A DNA stretch of 27,837 nucleotides from CAYMAZ01 sp964526285 (GTDB lineage: Bacteria > Bacteroidota > Bacteroidia > Bacteroidales > DTU049), in the NCBI GenBank assembly GCA_964526285.1, contig CAZGIW010000051.1, forward strand, positions 1-27,837. Direction: 5' to 3'. The position numbers and the translations under genes are program-made. The notes beneath the pieces are model-generated. The model did not search any database. It worked only from the letters and a program-made list of their open reading frames with translations, and was not told where the DNA came from. This document shows positions 7,120 to 13,529 of this stretch, one piece after another (the stretch's first letter is position 1; each line of letters begins with the position of its first letter).

Positions 7120-7150
7120 CAAAATTAGCAAATATTTATTTACAAGCAAA
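7120..7150 (-). promoter_or_regulatory. Promoter of the T9SS protein gene
   Basis: On the minus strand TTTG (7150-7147), 19 nt, then TAATTTTG (7127-7120), a full two-box Bacteroidota promoter. Predicted leader of about 60 nt. Confidence 0.75.
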
Positions 7151-7192
7151 ACTTTTTTATCAACAAAATGAATTAAATATGAACTTTTCATC

Positions 7193-7200
7193 TATTTTTG
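7193..7200 (+). promoter_or_regulatory. -7 element ahead of the TMTC-like gene
   Basis: TATTTTTG matches TAnnTTTG and ends only 9 nt before the GTG start at 7210. No clear TTTG box is seen 18-21 nt upstream. If used, the mRNA would have a leader of only a few bases. Confidence 0.45.
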
Positions 7201-7209
7201 CATTAAAAA

Positions 7210-8970
7210 GTGAAGGCGTATAAAAGACTTTTGTTTTTGTTTGCCTTACTATTGCTGGCATTTCTATGCTTCAATAATGTAAGAAAGTTTCAGTTTATAA
7301 ATTGGCAGGATCAGGAGCGAATTGTTCACAATGAACAAATCAATAGTTTGAATTTTAAGTCTTTCAGTACATTCTTTACTACTTTCGAATCAGAAAAATA
7401 CCAGCCTCTTGTTATTCTCAGTTTTGCAATTGACCATGCAGTGTATGGAGGCAAGAATCCGTTGGGATTTCATTTGACATCTTTATTGTTACATCTGATA
7501 AATATTGTGTTGTTGTTTATCCTGTTAAGAAAGTTGTATTTTAATGATTTTCAATCTTTTATTCTTGTATTATTGTTTGCTGTTCATCCTTATCAGGTTG
7601 AGGCAGTTTCATGGGTAAGTGCAAGAAGTACATTGCTTTTTTCAATGTTTTACCTGTGTGCTCTGATTTTTTATGCAAACTTTGCAGAAACACGCAAAAC
7701 CTCATTTGTTATACATGCCTTTGTGTTTTTTCTTCTGGCATTGTTTTCAAATACTGCTGCTGCAAGTTTTTTACTGTTCATTCCCTTGTTGGAGTGGTAT
7801 TCTCATCCCAGAATCAATTTGCGTACTTGGATAAGACTTGTTGTATTTGCAATGCCCCTGGTGTTTATTCTGATATTAATATATTTTTTAAGAATTGATC
7901 CCGGTCCATTGTATTCTATGGGTGAGGGTGACAATGGATTTTTGCAAAATCTGGGCTTTGCATTTTGGTCGGTGTTGCTTTATGCATTTCATTTGGTTAT
8001 CCCTTCTGCTCAGAATGTTTTTCGTGTATATCCTGAGTTTTCTGTTTGGATGTATGTATTGCCATTGTTATTTATTGCAGGAGTTGTTTATACATTGGTC
8101 AAATTTAAAAATCACAGAAAAATTTTGCTGATTTCGCTGGGGTTTTTTCTTATCCCTCTTTTTGTTCATTTGAAAATTTTTCAGTTGAGTGCTCAAATGA
8201 TGGCCGATAGGTTTATGTATTTATCAGTGCCTGGATTATTTATAATCCCTGTTTGTATTGTTTCTCATTTCTTGAAAAAATATCCCAGAAAATTATTTCA
8301 AATAATTGCAGTTAGTGTGATGATAATTGTATCATCTGTCTATTTTGTCAAATCAATGAAAATGACATTCACCTGGCAAAACAGTGTCAGTTTGTGGACC
8401 AATGTGATTGAAAACAATCCTGAGCATCCACTAGGCTATTTTAATCGTGCTTTAGCATTTAGGGACAAGGGGATGCATATTGATGCTATTGCTGACTTTG
8501 ACAGGGTTATTGAGTTGCAACCATCCAATGCGGATGCATATCTGGAAAGGGGTAATGTGTATAGTTTTGTGGGTAGTTATGATCGTGCAATAGACGACTT
8601 CAATGCAGTATTCAAACTAAACAGGGAGCTGTATCACACGTTTTTTTATAGGGGAAATGCGCATTTCAATAAAGAAGATTTTGTCAATGCACTTAAAGAT
8701 TACAGAAGTTTCACCGCATATGAGCCCATGCACGAACAAGCATCATTCAAAACCATATTATGTATGATGGAGCTTGGTTATAGTATTGAAGAGATATATA
8801 ATGAACTGGATATATTTATTATAAAATTTCCAGATAATTCTGAAGGCTACTATCTGCGAGGACTGATATTGATGAATGGCGTACCTGATGATGCCTGTAA
8901 AGATTTTCAGAAAGCTGCAGAAATGGGAAACAAAGCAGCTAAAGAAATTGTGTTGAGTTTGTGCATGTAA
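7210..8970 (+). CDS. Multi-pass membrane protein with C-terminal TPRs, TMTC/GT-C-like
   Basis: 586 residues beginning at GTG; an in-frame TAA two codons upstream makes this the first possible start. Residues 1-400 hold about ten hydrophobic helices. Signatures shared with TMTC-type and related GT-C proteins are visible: FINWQDQERIVHNEQI in the first loop, PLVILSFAIDHAVYGG, NPLGFHLTSLLLHLINIVLL and FAVHPYQVEAVSWVSARST. Residues 410-580 contain four to five TPRs (YFNRALAFRDKGMHIDAIAD, AYLERGNVYSFVGSYDRAID and so on). Eukaryotic TMTC proteins are O-mannosyltransferases; whether bacterial members glycosylate proteins or lipids is not settled. The first loop has Gln-Asp where an Asp-Asp pair is common, so activity is uncertain. 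Single-gene unit, divergent from the T9SS gene. Confidence 0.85.
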   Translation: MKAYKRLLFLFALLLLAFLCFNNVRKFQFINWQDQERIVHNEQINSLNFKSFSTFFTTFESEKYQPLVILSFAIDHAVYGGKNPLGFHLTSLLLHLINIVLLFILLRKLYFNDFQSFILVLLFAVHPYQVEAVSWVSARSTLLFSMFYLCALIFYANFAETRKTSFVIHAFVFFLLALFSNTAAASFLLFIPLLEWYSHPRINLRTWIRLVVFAMPLVFILILIYFLRIDPGPLYSMGEGDNGFLQNLGFAFWSVLLYAFHLVIPSAQNVFRVYPEFSVWMYVLPLLFIAGVVYTLVKFKNHRKILLISLGFFLIPLFVHLKIFQLSAQMMADRFMYLSVPGLFIIPVCIVSHFLKKYPRKLFQIIAVSVMIIVSSVYFVKSMKMTFTWQNSVSLWTNVIENNPEHPLGYFNRALAFRDKGMHIDAIADFDRVIELQPSNADAYLERGNVYSFVGSYDRAIDDFNAVFKLNRELYHTFFYRGNAHFNKEDFVNALKDYRSFTAYEPMHEQASFKTILCMMELGYSIEEIYNELDIFIIKFPDNSEGYYLRGLILMNGVPDDACKDFQKAAEMGNKAAKEIVLSLCM

Positions 8971-8988
8971 AATTTTTTTATTATTTTT

Positions 8989-9018
8989 TTTGTAGTATTA
9001 AAAAAAGTATTATTTTTG
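8989..9018 (+). promoter_or_regulatory. Promoter of tRNA-Val
   Basis: TTTG (8989-8992), 18 nt, then TATTTTTG (9011-9018): both Bacteroidota promoter boxes. Predicted start near 9023, about ten nt before the mature tRNA. Confidence 0.75.
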
Positions 9019-9033
9019 CACCCTCAAATGAGA

Positions 9034-9111
9034 GGGATCTTAGCTCAGCTGGTTCAGAGCACCTGCCTTACAAGCAGGGGGTCGCTGGTTCGAATCCAGC
9101 AGGTCCCACCA
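9034..9111 (+). tRNA. tRNA-Val (anticodon TAC)
   Basis: Complete cloverleaf: acceptor GGGATCT with AGGTCCC (one T-G pair), D-arm GCTC...GAGC, anticodon stem CCTGC/GCAGG with loop CTTACAA and anticodon TAC at 9069-9071, T-arm GCTGG-TTCGAAT-CCAGC, discriminator A and encoded CCA (9109-9111). Own promoter at 8989-9018 and terminator at 9121-9146. Its 3' part and terminator are repeated 261 bp downstream. Confidence 0.96.
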
Positions 9112-9145
9112 AATCAAAAAGGTTGTCTGTAGACAACCTTTTTTT
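9089..9145 (+). repeat. 57-bp direct repeat, copy 1 (tRNA-Val 3' end plus terminator)
   Basis: From the T-loop (TTCGAATCC) through CCA, an AAATCAAAAA spacer and the terminator hairpin to seven T. Identical base for base to 9350-9406. Confidence 0.95.
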
Positions 9146-9146
9146 T
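9121..9146 (+). terminator. Terminator of tRNA-Val
   Basis: Perfect 8-bp stem GGTTGTCT/AGACAACC (9121-9128 with 9131-9138), with a formal 2-nt loop that will open to four, followed by eight T. Confidence 0.92.
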
Positions 9147-9222
9147 ATTGGTTCAGCAACAATGGAAAAGAGCGAAAGATTGGGCAGGCATCTTTCAGAT
9201 CATCCCGGCTTAAAGTATTGAG

Positions 9223-9372
9223 GGGGGTCGCTGGCTCCGAAAAATCGCAATCCCTCAAAGTATAGAAAAAAAGTTTTATAAATTTGGATTGCTGATTTTT
9301 CGTGAGTCCACGAAATTTGAGAAAATCGAAGATTTTCAAAATTTCGGGATTCGAATCCAGCAGGTCCCACCA
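9223..9372 (+). pseudogene. Split remnant of a second tRNA-Val
   Basis: GGGGGTCGCTGG at 9223-9234 repeats the variable-loop/T-stem segment of tRNA-Val (9077-9088). After a 115-nt insert the tRNA sequence resumes exactly at TTCGAATCC (9350) and runs through CCA. The insertion lies at the junction of T-stem and T-loop. Upstream of 9223 the first half of a tRNA is not recognisable, apart from short resemblances (TGGTTCAG near 9149, CGGCTTAAAG near 9206). It cannot make a functional tRNA as it stands. Confidence 0.7.
9235..9349 (+). mobile_element. 115-nt inverted-repeat-rich insert in the tRNA-Val remnant
   Basis: It begins CTCCGAAA and ends TTTCGGGA, short imperfect terminal inverted repeats. 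It contains two large hairpins: 9238-9253 with 9286-9302 (CGAAAAATCGCAATCC against GGATTGCTGATTTTTCG, one bulge), and 9311-9327 with 9331-9346 (CGAAATTTGAGAAAATC against GATTTTCAAAATTTCG). No plausible protein. It could be a tiny non-autonomous element or a structured RNA. The boundary is defined by comparison with the intact tRNA. Confidence 0.5.
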
Positions 9373-9406
9373 AATCAAAAAGGTTGTCTGTAGACAACCT
9401 TTTTTT
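9350..9406 (+). repeat. 57-bp direct repeat, copy 2
   Basis: Exact second copy of 9089-9145 (tRNA T-loop to terminator T-run), offset 261 bp. Such a duplication of a tRNA 3' end could be an att-type footprint, but the 12-bp copy further upstream (9223-9234) favours tandem duplication of the tRNA unit followed by insertion. Confidence 0.95.
9382..9406. terminator. Duplicated terminator, likely bidirectional
   Basis: Same 8-bp stem as 9121-9138, here at 9382-9399, with seven T on the plus side and five A (T on minus) on the other. It lies 35 nt beyond the stop codon of the minus-strand FkbM gene and may serve that gene. Confidence 0.7.
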
Positions 9407-9440
9407 AATATCTGAAATGATAAGGGAAAGCATTTTCTCC

Positions 9441-10154
9441 CTAGCTATGTGCCACAAAATAATACTCTTTGCCTGAAGAATAGCATTCCTTAAACGAATT
9501 CAAATTGAGTGCTGGTTTGTTTTTTACATAAGCCTTCAGAGTGGAGATGTTGAGCTGGCATTCTGTCAGCAAACTGAATATGTCTTCAGGAGTAACTCCA
9601 TAGTAGTCACTGGCACCAAGACCAAACTCAAAAACAATCAGTGGTTTGCAACGTTGAAGAATGTCTTTTGCACCTTTCAATACATGATATTCCCCGCCTT
9701 CAACATCAATTTTGATAAAATCTACATGAAAATCTTTAGCAAGCAATTGGTCAAGAACTCTAATTTCAACTCTGATTTCTTCAATGTCAGGATTTGTGAT
9801 GTCGTATTTTCTTTTATTAATGCCACTGTATGCCTGTGCATTTTTTACATGTTGAAAAGTGGATTCTCCGTTTTTATCAGAAAGTGCATAGGGGTAAATA
9901 ACTGCCTTTTCTGAAAATTCTGATCTTAAGTGTTCGAAGAGAGTGGGAATAGGCTCAAATGCAATATGTTTTCCCTGGGGAGCCAATTTAATCATCAATT
10001 CAAGCATTTCTCCCTTATGACATCCAACATCTATGCAGTTTGAACTGATGTTGATACCTTTTTTTATTATACTTTTGGTCAGCCTGTCATATTTAAGGTT
10101 GCGTGTCAAGTCAATATGAAAAAAGTTCAATAGTTTGCGTATGATGGTTTTCAT
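9441..10154 (-). CDS. FkbM family SAM-dependent methyltransferase
   Basis: 237 residues. Rossmann methyltransferase motif I is CIDVGCHKGEMLEL (about 40-53), with an acidic motif II in HIAFEPIPTLFEHL. The FkbM signature VDFIKIDVEGGEYHVLKGA lies near 143-162, then KPLIVFEFG. The family transfers methyl groups to hydroxyls of sugars or secondary metabolites, often in surface-glycan loci. Here it is alone: the neighbour upstream is a MITE-like element and downstream lies the tRNA-Val remnant, so its substrate cannot be read from context. No signal peptide; expected to be cytoplasmic. A TACTTTTG element lies at 10209-10216. Confidence 0.93.
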   Translation of the reverse strand: MKTIIRKLLNFFHIDLTRNLKYDRLTKSIIKKGINISSNCIDVGCHKGEMLELMIKLAPQGKHIAFEPIPTLFEHLRSEFSEKAVIYPYALSDKNGESTFQHVKNAQAYSGINKRKYDITNPDIEEIRVEIRVLDQLLAKDFHVDFIKIDVEGGEYHVLKGAKDILQRCKPLIVFEFGLGASDYYGVTPEDIFSLLTECQLNISTLKAYVKNKPALNLNSFKECYSSGKEYYFVAHS

Positions 10155-10208
10155 TTTTTTTATGTAAAAGATGAAATGAGTTGTTCAGTTTTGTTTCTCA
10201 AAGAAATG

Positions 10209-10216
10209 CAAAAGTA
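10209..10216 (-). promoter_or_regulatory. -7 element for the FkbM gene
   Basis: TACTTTTG on the minus strand (TAnnTTTG), about 55 nt upstream of the start codon. No convincing TTTG box at the right distance. Confidence 0.45.
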
Positions 10217-10267
10217 CATAGTTTTTTTATGCCTGATATGAATGAATGCGGATAAAGGATATATTAG

Positions 10268-10529
10268 TTTAAATTACTATTGTCCGATTAAAAAACATTT
10301 GAAGTCTGAAAAGTCTATTAAATTGAGGGTCTTGTGAGATTTTTTTGTCGGGGAGCTTGCTTTTTGAAATTTGCTTTTGGTTGATTTTCACCAATTTATT
10401 TGCCTCGGTCCTAAAGGATGTAAATTGTTGAAAATCAATTCATCCTTTAGGAAAGAGGCAAAAATTGATTAAGACAATTTACATCCCAGGGGGAAATCAT
10501 TGTTTTTGTCGGACAATAGTGAATTTAAA
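10268..10529. mobile_element. MITE-like element with about 30-bp terminal inverted repeats
   Basis: The left end TTTAAATTACTATTGTCCGA (10268-10287), continuing ttAAAAAACA to 10297, is matched on the opposite strand by the right end 10529-10501, which reads TTTAAATTCACTATTGTCCG and continues ACAAAAACA. The two differ by one inserted base and a small indel near the inner edge. The 200-bp interior is non-coding and itself full of inverted repeats (10399-10488). The size, TIRs and lack of genes fit a non-autonomous transposable element; the outer TTTAAAT may be part of the TIR or a target duplication. Family not identified. Confidence 0.65.
10399..10488. repeat. Nested, overlapping inverted repeats
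   Basis: Arm A 10399-10420 (TTTGCCTCGGTCCTAAAGG...) pairs with 10441-10462 (CATCCTTTAGGAAAGAGGC...) with two mismatches in 22. A second arm 10416-10439 (GGATGTAAATTGTTG...) can pair with 10464-10488 (...ACAATTTACATCC). The two pairings share GGATG and the loop, so they exclude each other. Confidence 0.7.
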
Positions 10530-10675
10530 TATTTCCACTTGAAAAATATTGAATTGAAAAAAACATACTGCAATGTGCCGAAAAGAGATAAGATAAGAGT
10601 TATGATTCAGTTGTATATTTGTACAGATTTATTCACCCTTATTTACAATGCAACTTTTTTTCAGATAAATTGTTA

Positions 10676-10683
10676 TATATTTG
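10676..10683 (+). promoter_or_regulatory. -7 element of the lipoprotein operon
   Basis: TATATTTG (TAnnTTTG) ending 16 nt before ATG 10700. Only a T-run, not a clear TTTG, lies at the -33 position. Confidence 0.5.
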
Positions 10684-10699
10684 AAGCGAAATTGAACCA

Positions 10700-12277
10700 A
10701 TGAAAATTAAACATGTTTTTCTTTATTTACTCACAACGATTGCACTGTTTTATTCATGCAAACCCGAATTTCCATCCTGGGAAAACGAAGCTGTTTTTCC
10801 GCTTGTAAATACAAGAATGACTGTTTCAGACCTGATTGCAGATTCACTTTTACTTGAAGATGATGATGGGATGCTTCATCTTTTGTATGAATATTCACTT
10901 ACAGATTTTAATATTGACACTTTACTTGATGGACTTGATACCATTTCTTCCTATTCTTATGCTATTCCCTTCACAATCACTTTGCCTCCCGGAGCACAGA
11001 TTATAAACCAAAGTGAGGTTGACAGGCTGGGTATTCGAAATGTTTTCCTGAAAACTTTGATTCTCTCAAGCGGATATATAAAAATTTCCACTTTTAATAA
11101 ATACACACAACCCATTCAAATGGAGTATTCTATTCCTGATGCTACATTCAACGGTGTTCCTTTTTCAATTTTCAGAGATATCCCTGCAGCAGAATCTTCT
11201 GGTCAGATTTATTATTATGAAGAGTTAATTGATGTGTCCGGGATGAGGTGGGATTTCTTTTCAGTGGGGAATAGCTACAATTGTTTCAATTCCATATTCA
11301 AGGTGTTGATTAGTCCTGACGCCACTCAAAGTGTTCAGATTTCAAGCGGAGACAACTTTAATTTCTACATAGGCTTTCAGGATATTGAAATTGATTATGC
11401 ACGTGGATTTTTTGGACAGCATCAGTATGAGTTTACTGAGCCCATGGAAATTGATGTATTCAAAAATGTATCTGCTGATCAGTTCAATATTGAAGATGTT
11501 CAGATGTACCTTGAAGTATCAAATAACATGGGGATTGATATTCAGCTTAAATTGAATGAACTCAAAGGCACAAATCTTCATAATTCAAACAGTCTTGATT
11601 ATAGCGGACCCTATCTCAATACACCAATTAATATAGTGCGTGCTCAGGAAACTGCTCCTGAACAGGGGGTGGCTAATGTGAGCAACTATACATTTGATTT
11701 TGCTGAAAATTCAAATCTTAAACAGTTTGTGGAAAATATGCCCGGAAAAATTGATGTAGATATTTCAATGGGGATCAATCCACTGGGAAATGTATCAGGT
11801 GGCAACGATTTTTATTATGGTGAACCCCTTCATGCAAAATTTATTTTTTCTATTCCTTTCCATTTTTCTGTTGTCAATTTGATGATGAGCGATACAATAT
11901 CCCTGAGCACTGATTTTCTCAAAAAACCAATAAACTCTTTCATTATCAGGGCAGTAGTGCAAAACTGTTTCCCGTTTTCTCTTATGCTTAATATGAATTT
12001 TCTTGATGAAAATGGACAGTCTTTATGCAATCTCCCCTTTAGTACACCCGTCCGTGAAGCACAATTGCTACCATCAGGAAGAACTTCAGGGGCTCAGCAA
12101 ACTGTTCTCTCTCTGGATGTACCTGTAACCAAACTTGAACATATCAGAAATGCAACTCAAATTGTAATTGTCGCTTCTGCAAATACTTTTCCTTATGGTG
12201 AGAATGTGAAAATATTCGGAGACTATTATATTGATGTACAGACATTCGCAATTTTAAATTTGCTAATCAACGACTGA
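10700..12277 (+). CDS. Putative outer-membrane-associated lipoprotein, unknown family
   Basis: 525 residues. Type II signal peptide with lipobox FYSC and the lipidated Cys at residue 20. The mature protein begins KPEFPSWENEAVFPLVNTRM, then MTVSDLIADSLL, a pattern I associate with large uncharacterised Bacteroidota lipoproteins. The rest is beta-rich with no catalytic motif that I recognise. The hydrophobic MSDTISLSTDFL and FIIRAVVQNCFPFSLMLNMN segments suggest repeated beta-sandwich domains. First gene of a three-gene operon: its TGA overlaps the ATG of the barrel gene by one base (TGATG). Working with a barrel and a T9SS substrate, it may be a surface-exposed or periplasm-facing accessory lipoprotein (inference). 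Confidence 0.85.
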   Translation: MKIKHVFLYLLTTIALFYSCKPEFPSWENEAVFPLVNTRMTVSDLIADSLLLEDDDGMLHLLYEYSLTDFNIDTLLDGLDTISSYSYAIPFTITLPPGAQIINQSEVDRLGIRNVFLKTLILSSGYIKISTFNKYTQPIQMEYSIPDATFNGVPFSIFRDIPAAESSGQIYYYEELIDVSGMRWDFFSVGNSYNCFNSIFKVLISPDATQSVQISSGDNFNFYIGFQDIEIDYARGFFGQHQYEFTEPMEIDVFKNVSADQFNIEDVQMYLEVSNNMGIDIQLKLNELKGTNLHNSNSLDYSGPYLNTPINIVRAQETAPEQGVANVSNYTFDFAENSNLKQFVENMPGKIDVDISMGINPLGNVSGGNDFYYGEPLHAKFIFSIPFHFSVVNLMMSDTISLSTDFLKKPINSFIIRAVVQNCFPFSLMLNMNFLDENGQSLCNLPFSTPVREAQLLPSGRTSGAQQTVLSLDVPVTKLEHIRNATQIVIVASANTFPYGENVKIFGDYYIDVQTFAILNLLIND

Positions 12278-13527
12278 TGATTAACCCAAAACCACTTTTA
12301 TTTGTTGTAATTTTTGTTGTCATCAGCAACTTTCAAAGCACTGCACAATTTGAGTCCGTCGTTTTGCACCCTTTTGATACGTTAATTCATTTGAATGTTT
12401 ACGGAGATTTTTCATCAATGTCAAATTTTGTTCCTTTTACTTTTGTTCAGGATTTTACTAAAGGTGGGTTCATAAATCAGCAAACGAAACAAAATACTGC
12501 CGAAAAACTAGGAGATTTTAACCGCTATCATTTTCATGCCCTCTATGGTGTATCTGCATTTTTTAAACCCCGATTACTATCAGATTCTGTGAATTATGTT
12601 CAAATGTTTGCTGGATATGATAAAGTGTCTAGTATCTTCGCTTCATTCACCGATGATGCTTTTGAATTGTTGATGTTTGGAAATTCATACGGAATAGGGA
12701 ATAAGACAGATCTTAGTAAAACCTCATTTGTCTACAATAACTACAATCGTTTTCACGCAGGTGCCATGAGAAGTTTTGGAAAAAACGGGAATCACCGATT
12801 TGCTATTGCACCTTTCATTTCTTTTCATAAGGCTCCCTTGTTTATCAATCTATCTGAAGCTTCTTTATATACTGCCTCAGATACTTCGCAGATTGATTTG
12901 TATACTGAAGGTTCAATGAACATGGGCTATAAAGTTGAAAATATCACAGCTTCAGTAGGTGGTGGAATAGATATGCATTATTCCAACTCAGGGTTAATTC
13001 CTAATTATCTTTTAGGGTTCAGTGTTGAAAACTTCGGTGTTTTTCAATATCAGGGAACTTCCTATTTGTTTCAAACTGACAGCATAGTCAGTTTGACCAG
13101 TTTTTATATCAGCAGTTTTGCAAACATTGATAGTACACTTAGTGAATTTGCGGATAGTCTTTACAGCGAAATTGTTACTATTGAAGATAGCATAAGCCTT
13201 ACATGCCTGCTGCCTGTGAAATTGAGTATGACGTTTGTAAATACTTCAGCTGACCGGTATAATTTGCACGGTAGAGTATCCTGGTATCCATTGTATAATT
13301 CTTTGCCAATAATTGAGCTGATTCCCTCTATCCGAATGAATGATATGCTGAGTCTTGGGGTTCCTCTGGCATGGGGAGAAACTGGAGGTGTACAGGCTGG
13401 TCTTTTCGTAAAATTTATTTATAAACAATTTAATTTTTCAATGATGCTCAGATCAGGACATAACGTATCAATAAATCCATTTCATACAGGGTTTTCGGCC
13501 TACGGACAACTTTCATACAAATTTTAA
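12277..13527 (+). CDS. Predicted outer-membrane beta-barrel protein (DUF5723-like)
   Basis: 416 residues. A signal peptide ends near residue 23 (FQSTAQ). The body alternates hydrophobic and polar residues with many Gly, Tyr and Phe, for example FHAGAMRSFGKNGNHRFAIA, MGYKVENITASVGGGIDMHY and FSMMLRSGHN, and ends in YGQLSYKF with the C-terminal Phe typical of barrels recognised by BamA. The arrangement resembles the DUF5723/PorP-like class, but I cannot fix the family. Middle gene of the operon: 1-bp overlap with the lipoprotein gene and 2 nt before the T9SS gene. It could be an attachment or export partner for one of its neighbours (inference). Confidence 0.8.
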   Translation: MINPKPLLFVVIFVVISNFQSTAQFESVVLHPFDTLIHLNVYGDFSSMSNFVPFTFVQDFTKGGFINQQTKQNTAEKLGDFNRYHFHALYGVSAFFKPRLLSDSVNYVQMFAGYDKVSSIFASFTDDAFELLMFGNSYGIGNKTDLSKTSFVYNNYNRFHAGAMRSFGKNGNHRFAIAPFISFHKAPLFINLSEASLYTASDTSQIDLYTEGSMNMGYKVENITASVGGGIDMHYSNSGLIPNYLLGFSVENFGVFQYQGTSYLFQTDSIVSLTSFYISSFANIDSTLSEFADSLYSEIVTIEDSISLTCLLPVKLSMTFVNTSADRYNLHGRVSWYPLYNSLPIIELIPSIRMNDMLSLGVPLAWGETGGVQAGLFVKFIYKQFNFSMMLRSGHNVSINPFHTGFSAYGQLSYKF

Positions 13528-13529
13528 TT

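Larger units (their letters stand above)
10155..10699. other. Intergenic region containing a MITE-like element
   Basis: 545 bases with no credible gene. They hold the -7 element for the FkbM gene (10209-10216, minus), the inverted-repeat-bounded element 10268-10529 and the -7 element for the lipoprotein operon (10676-10683, plus). A small plus-strand reading frame beginning inside the right inverted repeat has no family features. Confidence 0.7.

Noticed and set aside
8961..9221. 86-aa plus-strand reading frame across tRNA-Val
   Set aside because: It runs through the tRNA and its terminator and has no protein features.
9089..9406. Integrated element bounded by att sites at tRNA-Val
   Set aside because: Direct repeats of a tRNA 3' end suggest it, but only 261 bp separate them, no integrase is adjacent and a further upstream tRNA segment is also duplicated; tandem duplication plus insertion explains more.
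9145..9457. Two minus-strand reading frames (77 and 85 aa) over the tRNA-Val remnant
   Set aside because: They are antisense translations of tRNA/terminator repeats and hairpin sequence (for example GPAGFES from the T-arm), a classic false gene.
10500..10703. 67-aa plus-strand reading frame ahead of the lipoprotein gene
   Set aside because: It begins inside the right inverted repeat of the MITE-like element, passes through the promoter and overlaps the lipoprotein start; no family features.
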